NCBI GenBank assembly: GCA_020718925.1
Contig: DYRC01000082.1
Location: 5,382-13,373 of the forward strand
From: Desulfonema limicola
GTDB taxonomy: Bacteria > Desulfobacterota > Desulfobacteria > Desulfobacterales > DYRC01
DNA: 7,992 nt
Direction of reading: 5' to 3'
The notes beneath the pieces were generated by a model. The model did no database searches, was not told the origin of the DNA, and saw only the letters and a list, made by a program, of their open reading frames with translations. Positions within the stretch are counted from its first letter, which is position 1. The number at the start of each line of letters is the position of its first letter. Shown piece after piece: positions 1 to 5,578 of this stretch. The translations under genes were made by a program, and so were the position numbers.

Positions 1-30
1 CATCAGAAAAAGTCAACCTTTCAAAGCCTT

Positions 31-75
31 CCCGGAAATAAATTTCCGGGCTATTATGTGTCGTCCCGATGGGAC
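31..75. repeat. Two-hairpin intergenic element, candidate end-of-operon structure
   Basis: Two adjacent perfect dyads are visible. One has an 8-bp stem CCCGGAAA/TTTCCGGG around a TAAA loop (31-50). The other is GTCCC-GAT-GGGAC (63-75). The first lies just past the stop codon of the HepT-like gene, so on the minus-strand transcript it could act as a terminator or 3'-end protecting hairpin. No U-run follows directly, so a classical intrinsic terminator is not supported. The second dyad lies inside the last codons of the HepT-like gene. Similar paired palindromes are, from memory, common dispersed intergenic repeats in large bacterial genomes; only one copy is in this window. Confidence 0.5.
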
Positions 76-557
76 TCTGATTTGTCCGCCTCTTCAAGAA
101 AATCTGAAAAAGCCATTAATTCAGATACTAATAAATTCCATTGTGTCGGCAGCATCTCCATCAGATGAATCATTTTCTCAGGGGCAAGGCTTGTTGTATA
201 GACATTCCTGACCAGATGTCTGAAACGCCTGAATTCATCAATCGCTTTTATATTCTCTTCGCTGATGACTGCGGGTCTCACTTCTTCAATATCTGATGCC
301 ATCTGAGCGATCAGATCACGATGCCATGCCTGCCCCTGCGGAATTTTGTTATCCACATGTCTGGCAATGAGTTCAAAAATACGTTCAAGTCCTGAGTAAA
401 AGCTGTGAAGATTGAGTGCCACAGAATCAAGATAAATATCAATCTGTTCGGAATGCTTTGCAGCAAGCAGCCATGCAGTTGCTGCTTTTTTCATAACAGT
501 ATCAAGCATCGGTATTTCAGAGCGGATACGTCCGGCAATTTCAAGATAAATGCTCAC
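54..557 (-). CDS. hepT: HepT-like HEPN-domain protein (probable RNase toxin of an MNT/HEPN pair)
   Basis: A 167-residue all-helical protein that resembles HepT-like HEPN ribonucleases, the toxin half of MNT/HEPN (MntA-HepT) modules. The family signature is the arginine-rich stretch FRRFRHLVRNVY at residues 109-120. Arg110, Arg113, His114, Arg117 and Tyr120 are the likely active-site and modification residues. The spacing is not the textbook RX4HXY of characterised HepT, so this is a variant subfamily and RNase activity is inferred. The start is GTG at 557, overlapping the stop of the nucleotidyltransferase gene (GTGA, 554-557), which implies translational coupling; a purine-rich AGGGGA lies about 10 nt upstream. 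The last residues (about 160-167) are encoded by the hairpin repeat at the left edge, so the natural C-terminus may have been altered. In known pairs the partner MntA blocks HepT by adding AMP to the Tyr. It could instead be an uncharacterised HEPN/MNT system with another target. Confidence 0.75.
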   Translation of the reverse strand: MSIYLEIAGRIRSEIPMLDTVMKKAATAWLLAAKHSEQIDIYLDSVALNLHSFYSGLERIFELIARHVDNKIPQGQAWHRDLIAQMASDIEEVRPAVISEENIKAIDEFRRFRHLVRNVYTTSLAPEKMIHLMEMLPTQWNLLVSELMAFSDFLEEADKSESHRDDT

Positions 558-940
558 AACAACTCAATCCCCTGTCTTTGTATCGCTTCTCTGAGCGGCT
601 GACCTGCTTTTTCAAGTTCTATCAAATCAACCGTCCGATCCCGGATAGTTGTTTCAAGAAGATTCCATGCCTCCCAGAAATGCCGGTCTGCCAATCCTTC
701 CACTGCCATATCCACATCCGCATCCTTATTATACCAAAGCTGATGCGCCATTGAACCGAACAGAATAACCTTTCGGACAGAAAACTGTTCTTTCAAGCTG
801 CGGGCAGCCTCCCGGACACGACTCAGCAGCAGATTACGTTCATTTATCTGTTCTGTCGTCAGAGAAGAAGATGACGGATGATGTCGCTGTTTTATGTACT
901 TTTTCCAGCCTTTTGGACCGAGTTGCAACGCTGTTGGCAT
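554..940 (-). CDS. mntA: MNT-type nucleotidyltransferase (MntA-like antitoxin)
   Basis: A 128-residue minimal nucleotidyltransferase of the DNA polymerase beta superfamily. The core motif is at residues 61-77: FGSMA with Gly62-Ser63, then Asp75-x-Asp77 as metal ligands. A third acidic position is likely Asp105 in the strand TVDLIELE. An N-terminal extension of about 50 residues with GWKKYIK precedes the core. In characterised MntA-HepT pairs this enzyme transfers AMP from ATP to a tyrosine of the HEPN toxin and silences it; the overlapping HEPN gene supports that role here. The start at 940 lies 49 bp inside the 3' end of gmk, in another frame. It is backed by an AGAGGA ribosome-binding site (945-950) 4 nt upstream, so the overlap looks real. 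Alternatives such as an orphan nucleotidyltransferase are less likely given the adjacent HepT-like gene. Confidence 0.85.
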   Translation of the reverse strand: MPTALQLGPKGWKKYIKQRHHPSSSSLTTEQINERNLLLSRVREAARSLKEQFSVRKVILFGSMAHQLWYNKDADVDMAVEGLADRHFWEAWNLLETTIRDRTVDLIELEKAGQPLREAIQRQGIELL

Positions 941-1521
941 TCTGTCCTCTCTTTATTCGATTTGTTTAATTGATACATCCTGATAATCCCGAACAACTCC
1001 GCCGTTGCTTTTTGCAGATCATCATTAATGATAATATGACGATAGTGATGACATTGGGAAATTTCACCTTCGGCATTTTTCAGACGTTTGGCAATAACTT
1101 CGCGGCTGTCCGTGCCTCTGTTTTTCAATCGCTCACTCAACGTTTCCATTGACGGCGGCATGATGAATATCGTAACCGCATCAGGATAACGCGGTATAAT
1201 TTTCAGCATTCCCTGAACGTCAATATCTAAAAGCACATCAACGCCGGACGCCAATGTTTCATCTAAAAAACAAGCGGATGTGCCGTAGTAATTATCGTGA
1301 ACCTTTGCCCATTCTGCCCAGTGATTTTCCTCAATGCCTTTGACAAACGCCTCTTCGCTGATAAAATGATAATCCTGACCGTCTGTTTCACCGAGCCGGG
1401 GGGCGCGGGCAGTGTAGGAAATCGAATATCGGATGTCGGGAAATTCTGCCAGCAGTGCGCTGCATAAGGTGGTTTTTCCGGCTCCGGACGGCGCGGAGAG
1501 AATAAAAAGATGAGCATTCAT
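892..1521 (-). CDS. gmk: Guanylate kinase
   Basis: Cytosolic enzyme of 209 residues, the usual size. It phosphorylates GMP (and dGMP) to GDP with ATP and is essential for GTP/dGTP supply and relevant to (p)ppGpp metabolism. The P-loop SAPSGAGKTT is at residues 9-18. It is followed by the GMP-binding segment SYTARAPRLGETDGQDYHF (about 34-53), the LLDIDVQG strand (about 97-104), and the lid region with RLKNRGTDSREVIAKRLKNA (about 131-150). The ATG at 1521 overlaps the remA stop (ATGA, 1518-1521). No good ribosome-binding site is seen, so translation is probably coupled to remA. The last 16 codons are shared, out of frame, with the MNT gene; the tail after about residue 185 is polar and probably dispensable. 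In many proteobacteria rpoZ follows gmk, but here the MNT/HEPN pair takes that place. Confidence 0.97.
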   Translation of the reverse strand: MNAHLFILSAPSGAGKTTLCSALLAEFPDIRYSISYTARAPRLGETDGQDYHFISEEAFVKGIEENHWAEWAKVHDNYYGTSACFLDETLASGVDVLLDIDVQGMLKIIPRYPDAVTIFIMPPSMETLSERLKNRGTDSREVIAKRLKNAEGEISQCHHYRHIIINDDLQKATAELFGIIRMYQLNKSNKERTECQQRCNSVQKAGKST

Positions 1522-1790
1522 AGTGGTATCGGTTTCTGGTTGGCGTCTTTAAGCTGCTCATATCGCTGAGAGATGGTTTCAGATTGTATGGCAGACAGCA
1601 CAACATGGTTGCTGTCCATAACAATCATGGAACGGGTTCTGCGTCCGTGCGTGGCATCTATCAGGCGATGTTCCTCTTTTGCCTCGTCTTTGAGCCGCTT
1701 CATGGGCGCGGAATTGGGCGATACAATGGCAATGATCCGTTCAGCCACCACCGTGCTGCCGAATCCGATATTCAACAAAGTTTGTTCCAT
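1518..1790 (-). CDS. remA: RemA-like regulatory protein (DUF370 family)
   Basis: A 90-residue protein covering the whole DUF370/RemA family. Conserved blocks are LLNIGFGSTVVAERIIAIVS (5-24), SAPMKRLKDEA (27-37), LIDATHGRRTR (43-53) and VVLSAIQSETI (63-73). In Bacillus subtilis RemA is a ring-forming DNA-binding activator of matrix genes, and the GRRTR arginines take part in DNA contact. In Desulfobacterota its targets are not known to me; the conserved feature is its place between yicC and gmk. The ATG start at 1790 has an AAGGA ribosome-binding site 5 nt upstream (1796-1800), partly within the end of yicC. The stop overlaps the gmk start by 4 bp. Family assignment is secure; the regulatory role here is inferred only. 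Confidence 0.94.
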   Translation of the reverse strand: MEQTLLNIGFGSTVVAERIIAIVSPNSAPMKRLKDEAKEEHRLIDATHGRRTRSMIVMDSNHVVLSAIQSETISQRYEQLKDANQKPIPL

Positions 1791-1801
1791 TCACATCCTT
1801 C

Positions 1802-2683
1802 CTATTCGATATTCTGAATCTGTTCTCTCATTTTTTCCAATTCGGATTTGACCTCGACCACAATATGCGAGACCTGCGCTTTGGTGGTTTTGGAGCCGAT
1901 GGTGTTAAATTCCCGATTAAATTCCTGCAACAAAAAATTCAGTTTTCTGCCGCCGGGTTCGGGGGAGTCCATAATCGTTTGAAATTGCCTGATATGGCTT
2001 TTTATCCGCACGATTTCTTCGGAAATATCACTGCGATCTGCCAGAAATGCCGCTTCCTGAGCAATCCGGGCAGGGTCAATTTCCACCATACCGCCGGATA
2101 AGGCAGATATCCGCTCTTTCAACCGCTCCTGATACAGCGATAAAAGTCCGTCAGACGCGGCTTCGATACTTTCCGAACAGGCCTGAATATGATTGAGACG
2201 CTCTGTCATATCTTTGGCAATAAAGTCGCCCTCTGTTTTTCTCATGGCGTTCAAGCCATCAATCGCCTCAGCCATGCACGACTGTAAAATAGGCAAAAGC
2301 TTGTCTTCATCTTTTTCCGTATCCGCAGGTCTGATAAGGCTGTTCATGCCCGCCATCATTTCCAAGGTAATGGGCGTATCCATGCCCAGTATTTCTTTGA
2401 GACGGACAATTGCCTGATAATATGCCTTGGCTTTGGGTTCATCAATATCAAAGCGATATGCTTCTTCGGATTCATCGCGGATTTGGATTCTGACTTCGAT
2501 CCGACCTCTGGCGATTTTTTCACCGACCATTGATTTGATGCGATCTTCCAATCCGTTGTAACTTTGGGGAATCCGCAGCGTAACATCCAGATAGCGGCTG
2601 TTATATGAGCGGATTTCAATGCTTACGGTCAGTTTTTCCAATGTTCTTTCCGCTCCTGAAAAAGCGGTCATGCTTCTAATCAT
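1802..2683 (-). CDS. yicC: YicC/YloC family endoribonuclease
   Basis: Full-length (293 residues) member of the YicC/YloC family. The N-terminus MIRSMTAFSGAER is the family hallmark and opens the YicC-like N-terminal domain (about 1-155). The C-terminal DUF1732 domain (about 205-293) carries IDPARIAQEAAFLADRSDIS (202-221), GGRKLNFLLQEFNREFNTIGSK (244-265, key residues Gln253, Glu254, Arg257, Glu258 and Asn260) and the terminal MREQIQNIE. E. coli YicC is a metal-dependent endoribonuclease that acts on RNA including the sRNA RyhB. One difference from the E. coli sequence as I recall it is Asn249 where E. coli has Asp in the GRRLDF motif; this may be normal for the lineage. The start overlaps DUF4416 by 8 bp and an AAGGAG lies 12 nt upstream. 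It belongs to the same operon as remA and gmk. Confidence 0.95.
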   Translation of the reverse strand: MIRSMTAFSGAERTLEKLTVSIEIRSYNSRYLDVTLRIPQSYNGLEDRIKSMVGEKIARGRIEVRIQIRDESEEAYRFDIDEPKAKAYYQAIVRLKEILGMDTPITLEMMAGMNSLIRPADTEKDEDKLLPILQSCMAEAIDGLNAMRKTEGDFIAKDMTERLNHIQACSESIEAASDGLLSLYQERLKERISALSGGMVEIDPARIAQEAAFLADRSDISEEIVRIKSHIRQFQTIMDSPEPGGRKLNFLLQEFNREFNTIGSKTTKAQVSHIVVEVKSELEKMREQIQNIE

Positions 2684-3218
2684 CTGAAAACATTGCTCCT
2701 TTTATATCCATTGTGTATTTGTTGCGTACCTGTCTTAAAAAGACAAGCATTCTTTCATCCGCATAATCAGGATAAGTCCACGGAAGCGTCCTGAAATCTC
2801 CTTTCTGATATATCAGCGTCAAATCCGCATACACCCGATGCCCGATATAAATCCGATGCGTGTAGTTTTTGCCGGTTGCCAGAACAAAACGCTCATGCAG
2901 CATATAGCCCGGATCAATATTGACTTCGCGCCGCTTATCTGCCGAATATCTCTGCTCAATCGCATTTGTGGCAAGCTTAATCTGCGGCAGTTGCTCCTGC
3001 TCAATCAGGGTTTTGAATGTCAGCACCCGCCGAAACAGCGGATTGCCCATTTCAGCCTCATAATAGCTGGTGTAATCAAAGGGCATCCATCGGCTCATCA
3101 TATCCACCGCTCCGAAGCATCCGGACAGTTCTTCTGCTATCGGCGCAAGCAGGGATTTGTCCTTCATAAACACGCCGATAACAAGTTTTGCAGGCTGGGG
3201 TGGCTGAGGCGTACTCAT
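2676..3218 (-). CDS. DUF4416 family protein
   Basis: A 180-residue soluble protein of the DUF4416 family, whose biochemical role is unknown to me. Recognisable parts are an N-terminal strand KLVIGVFMKD (11-20), SRWMPFDYTSYYEAEMG (42-58), LFRRVLTFKTLIEQEQLP (61-78), then RREVNIDPGYMLHERFVLAT (115-134) and WTYPDYADERM (about 147-157). There is no signal peptide or membrane segment. The richness in Tyr, Asp and Arg in these conserved blocks suggests a ligand-binding pocket, but that is only inference. ATG at 3218 overlaps the stop of the Trm112-like gene (ATGA, 3215-3218), with no strong ribosome-binding site, so coupling is likely. The stop lies 8 bp inside yicC. Its steady companionship with yicC, remA and gmk hints at a nucleotide- or RNA-related function. 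Confidence 0.85.
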   Translation of the reverse strand: MSTPQPPQPAKLVIGVFMKDKSLLAPIAEELSGCFGAVDMMSRWMPFDYTSYYEAEMGNPLFRRVLTFKTLIEQEQLPQIKLATNAIEQRYSADKRREVNIDPGYMLHERFVLATGKNYTHRIYIGHRVYADLTLIYQKGDFRTLPWTYPDYADERMLVFLRQVRNKYTMDIKGAMFSDD

Positions 3219-3388
3219 GAGGTTAAGGGCTTTGCCTCATTGATCAGCATGATGGGAATATCATCTCTGATTTCATAGACGAGCCGGCATGTTTCGCAGA
3301 TCAGCCCGTCTTCAGTCGGATTCAGATGAATATGTCCCTTGCATTTGGGGCAGGCTAAAATGTCAAGAAGTTCTTTTTTTAACGCCAT
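3215..3388 (-). CDS. Trm112-like zinc-ribbon protein (UPF0434/YcaR type)
   Basis: A 57-residue protein with the Trm112/YcaR signature: a helix LLDILACPKCKG (8-18 region) followed by LICETCRLVYEIRDDIPIML. Cys13, Cys16, Cys31 and Cys34 form the expected zinc site. In eukaryotes and archaea Trm112 is the activating partner of tRNA, rRNA and release-factor methyltransferases; the bacterial short forms are less well understood. The frame is open further upstream, but the ATG at 3388 is chosen because AAGGAG (3395-3400) sits 6 nt before it and the family begins at this point. The first 26 bp overlap the end of the DUF4911 gene. It is a candidate partner for an RNA or protein methyltransferase encoded elsewhere, since none is in the window. 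Confidence 0.88.
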   Translation of the reverse strand: MALKKELLDILACPKCKGHIHLNPTEDGLICETCRLVYEIRDDIPIMLINEAKPLTS

Positions 3389-3605
3389 AATCTTCTCCTT
3401 CAGTGATTTCTTCCATTCGGATATTTGTGCCTTGCAAAACCATCTCCACCTCTGATTCACAGCCCGGAGCAATGCACACCACCACCCGCCCTTCAGCCGG
3501 ATCAAGGGTCGTCAGCACTGCAATGCCATCGCAGGCTTCAAATATAAACCGCAGAAAGCCGATGTCTTTTCGTTCTGCCCGATAATATTTTCTGATGGTT
3601 TCCAA
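3363..3605 (-). CDS. DUF4911 family small protein (TTG start)
   Basis: An 80-residue protein resembling DUF4911, a family without assigned function. It begins METIRKYYRAERKDIGFLRF. The central part IFEACDGIAVLTTLDPAEGR (about 21-40) and the segment VVVCIAPGCESEVEMVLQ (about 41-58) fit a small alpha/beta fold; the acidic tail is probably flexible. The start codon is TTG at 3603-3605. It is chosen because AAGGGAG (3612-3618) lies 6 nt upstream and no ATG is available before the GC-rich repeat. It is the first gene of the eight-gene minus-strand operon, and its end overlaps the Trm112-like gene by 26 bp. The rare start codon plus a leader full of hairpins suggests modest translation, which is inference. 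Confidence 0.8.
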   Translation of the reverse strand: METIRKYYRAERKDIGFLRFIFEACDGIAVLTTLDPAEGRVVVCIAPGCESEVEMVLQGTNIRMEEITEGEDYGVKKRTS

Positions 3606-3618
3606 AGAAAACTCCCTT

Positions 3619-3708
3619 TAACCCCACCCCCAGCCCCTCCCCGAAACGGAGAGGGGAGTTCTCTCCCCCCTTCCCTTTCAGGGAAGGGGGGGTGGGGGGG
3701 TTAGGTTA
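3619..3708. repeat. GC-rich double-hairpin repeat, copy 1
   Basis: About 90 bp with three nested or adjacent dyads. Hairpin 1 pairs 3634-3643 with 3647-3656 around AAA (10 positions, one C-A mismatch). Hairpin 2 is a perfect 12-bp stem, 3665-3676 with 3680-3691, around TTC. The outer ends TAACCCCACCCCC and GGGGTTAGG are roughly inverted. A second copy in the same orientation lies at 5579-5673. No coding capacity is likely. It sits between the minus-strand promoter and the DUF4911 ribosome-binding site, so it would form most of the leader of that operon's mRNA. Its size, palindromy and copy number resemble a non-autonomous MITE- or REP-like element; no transposase or target duplication is visible. 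Confidence 0.85.
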
Positions 3709-3738
3709 ATCATAGCATTGTGATTGCGGTTCTTTCAA
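3709..3738 (-). promoter_or_regulatory. Sigma70-type promoter for the minus-strand operon
   Basis: On the minus strand TTGAAA (plus 3733-3738) is followed by an 18-bp spacer and TATGAT (plus 3709-3714), preceded by TGC, an extended -10. Transcription would start near 3702, at the edge of repeat copy 1, and run through it to the TTG start at 3605. Predicted from consensus only. Confidence 0.55.
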
Positions 3739-3807
3739 TAAAAAAGTCAGAAAAATCGGTTATCACCGCCCGGAGGTCATAAAACCTGTATCTGCAAGAA
3801 TCTGATA

Positions 3808-3836
3808 TTGACACGCATAGATCTGTGCGCTATACC
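3808..3836 (+). promoter_or_regulatory. Sigma70-type promoter for the Hdr-type gene, with a dyad in the spacer
   Basis: A perfect TTGACA (3808-3813), a 17-bp spacer and TATACC (3831-3836) lie about 50 bp before the iron-sulfur gene. The spacer holds the near-perfect dyad CGCATAGATCTGTGCG (3814-3829, 14 of 16 positions symmetric), a candidate operator. A small dyad with one bulge (3858-3875) follows in the untranslated leader. This is the clearest promoter in the window. Confidence 0.65.
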
Positions 3837-3886
3837 GTTTCTGAAAAAAACACTGACATCGGGATTCAATCCGATTTGAAAGAAGT

Positions 3887-5497
3887 ATGATTATGGATAA
3901 TTTCAAAATTATTTTGTTTCTGTGCAACTGGGGAGCGCACACTGCATATCAGACGCTTCAGGACAACGGGTATCAGATTCCTTCGGAAGTGAATATGGTG
4001 AGGATTCCCTGCACCGGAAGAATCACCAAAGCCCTTCTTTTCAAAGCCTTTGAAATGGGCGCGGACGGCGTTGCGCTGGTGGGATGCGGATCCGGCGCAT
4101 GCCGTTACGGAAGAGGAACAGAATCTGCTGAAAACAATACCGAAGATACCCAAAATATTATCGGGCTTCTGGGCTTGGGCAGAGAACGGATGCGCCATGC
4201 GGTATTTCTGCCGGATGAATCCCAGTTATTAAGCACCTTTCTTGCAGAATTTTGCGAAGATATTAAAAAACTCGGCAAAAGCCCGGTAGTTCCGTCAGGA
4301 ACCGGAAAAGCAAACTTCTCACTTCTCACTTCTCACTTCTCACTTCACGAACTGTTGTCCAAGCATGACGCATTCAGTTGTCAGGACTGCGGCAAATGCA
4401 CTTCCTCATGTCCTCTTGCGTTGAGCGGAAAAGAGTATTCGCCGCGTGCCATTGTCAATGCGATTATCAGAGGAGATGCGGATTCAGCACAGATCAGAAA
4501 AGATATCCGCTCATGCCTGACCTGCGGCACCTGTTATGAAAGATGTCCGTCTGCGGTGAATTTTCCTGAATTTATTCGGGATATGCGCTGCCATCTCAAT
4601 CTTGCAGAGGATGATCACTGTCAGCCTCACGGCGGATTTTTTCAATCTCTGATGCGTTCTATGACTTCTCCTGCCTTAAAACCGGATCGCTGGTCGTGGA
4701 TTTCTAAAGATATTCGCACGGATCCGGAGAGCAAGGTCATGTTTTTCGGCGGATGCGCGCCGTATTTTGACGCATTTTTCAAAAAACACCATCCGGTCAA
4801 CACTTCCGGCATTATTTCAGACGCGCTCAGATTGCTGAATTTTTTTGATCTGCGCCCCAGACTTTCAGATGCGGAGCGATGCTGCGGGCATGATTTGTTA
4901 TGGTCAGGAGATAAGGAAAACTTCTTGCAATTGGCAAAGCTTAATGTTGAGATGATTGAAAATCTCGGCGTTGAAGAAGTCATCACCGCATGTCCCGAAT
5001 GCTATAAAACGCTGCGATTTGACTATGAAGCGCATGGTATCAAACCGGGCTTTAAAGTTACACATCTTTATGAATTTTTGGAGACTGAGATTGACAAAGG
5101 CGCAATAGCCTTCAATCCGTTGGATAAAAAAATCACCTATCAGGATTCATGCCGGCTGAATCGCTTAGAAGGCTTGAGAGAATATCCGAGAAAGCTGATT
5201 CACCGGCTTTCGGGCGGACAATTCTCTGAAAAGTTCGTTGAAATGAAAGATGCTGACAAATCAGCCCTTTGCTGCGGAAATTGTGCATGGACAGGATGTG
5301 ATTCATACAGCAAGGCGCTTCAGGTCAAACGTCTGCGGCAGGCTCAGGATACGGGGGCTGATCTGATGATCACCTCATGCCCCAAGTGTCAGATTCATCT
5401 CAGATGTGCGATGGAAGATCCGTTTCTTTTTGAAGAACTTCATATAAACATGGCTGATCTGACCAGCATGATTGCAAAAATGATTTGTTGGGATTAA
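3887..5497 (+). CDS. MvhD-HdrC-HdrB fusion: heterodisulfide-reductase-type iron-sulfur electron carrier
   Basis: A 536-residue cytosolic redox protein with three parts. Residues 1-130 form a FlpD/MvhD domain (hydrogenase iron-sulfur subunit) with Cys13, Cys42, Cys67 and Cys72; the usual CNWC motif is CNWG, so one cysteine is missing. Residues 160-235 form an HdrC-like ferredoxin domain with two motifs, CQDCGKCTSSCP (165-176) and CLTCGTCYERCP (210-221). Residues 285-510 carry two CCG domains as in HdrB/HdrD: Cys290, Cys332-333, Cys369, Cys372, and Cys422, Cys462-463, Cys498, Cys501. These would bind two noncubane [4Fe-4S] clusters for disulfide/thiol chemistry. The 143-153 linker comes from a 7-bp tandem repeat. 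Two ATGs exist (3887, 3893); AGAAG at 3881-3885 fits the second better. There is no HdrA, hydrogenase or transmembrane anchor next to it, so electron donor and acceptor are unknown. It is transcribed alone. Confidence 0.92.
   Translation: MIMDNFKIILFLCNWGAHTAYQTLQDNGYQIPSEVNMVRIPCTGRITKALLFKAFEMGADGVALVGCGSGACRYGRGTESAENNTEDTQNIIGLLGLGRERMRHAVFLPDESQLLSTFLAEFCEDIKKLGKSPVVPSGTGKANFSLLTSHFSLHELLSKHDAFSCQDCGKCTSSCPLALSGKEYSPRAIVNAIIRGDADSAQIRKDIRSCLTCGTCYERCPSAVNFPEFIRDMRCHLNLAEDDHCQPHGGFFQSLMRSMTSPALKPDRWSWISKDIRTDPESKVMFFGGCAPYFDAFFKKHHPVNTSGIISDALRLLNFFDLRPRLSDAERCCGHDLLWSGDKENFLQLAKLNVEMIENLGVEEVITACPECYKTLRFDYEAHGIKPGFKVTHLYEFLETEIDKGAIAFNPLDKKITYQDSCRLNRLEGLREYPRKLIHRLSGGQFSEKFVEMKDADKSALCCGNCAWTGCDSYSKALQVKRLRQAQDTGADLMITSCPKCQIHLRCAMEDPFLFEELHINMADLTSMIAKMICWD
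4314..4346 (+). repeat. Heptanucleotide tandem repeat (ACTTCTC x4.7) inside the Hdr-type gene
   Basis: Four perfect units of ACTTCTC plus five bases of a fifth. They encode residues 143-153 of the fusion protein, exactly between the MvhD-like and HdrC-like domains. As 7 is not a multiple of 3, gain or loss of one unit shifts the frame. The reverse complement of the same unit recurs at 7064-7112. Confidence 0.9.
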
Positions 5498-5510
5498 TTT
5501 CATTTTCCTC

Positions 5511-5570
5511 TTATTCTGTCCGCTTCATCGCAAACAGCGTTACATCATCGGGAGATCGCATACCGATTCG
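5511..5570 (-). pseudogene. Possible C-terminal remnant of a SpoIIE/PP2C-type phosphatase gene
   Basis: Reading the minus strand to the TAA at 5511-5513 gives 19 codons, RIGMRSPDDVTLFAMKRTE. This resembles the extreme C-terminus of RsbU/SpoIIE serine phosphatases, where a DD[IV]T motif contributes metal-binding aspartates and is followed by a hydrophobic strand. Two stop codons (TAG, TGA at 5571-5576) come directly before it and repeat copy 2 begins at about 5579, so anything further upstream is gone. The match is short and may be chance. Confidence 0.3.
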
Positions 5571-5578
5571 CTATCAAA

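Noticed and set aside
31..50. Intrinsic terminator of the minus-strand operon
   Set aside because: The stem is good, but no U-run follows directly on the minus strand; the nearest T-rich stretch is about 25 bases further on. It is kept only as a hairpin element.
2838..3278. A 146-codon plus-strand reading frame opposite the DUF4416 gene
   Set aside because: It lies antisense to a gene with family-level support and packed operon context. Its translation shows no recognisable motif.
4314..4346. Short tandem repeats as a possible CRISPR array
   Set aside because: Units are 7 bp with no spacers, lie within a coding sequence, and there are no cas genes nearby.
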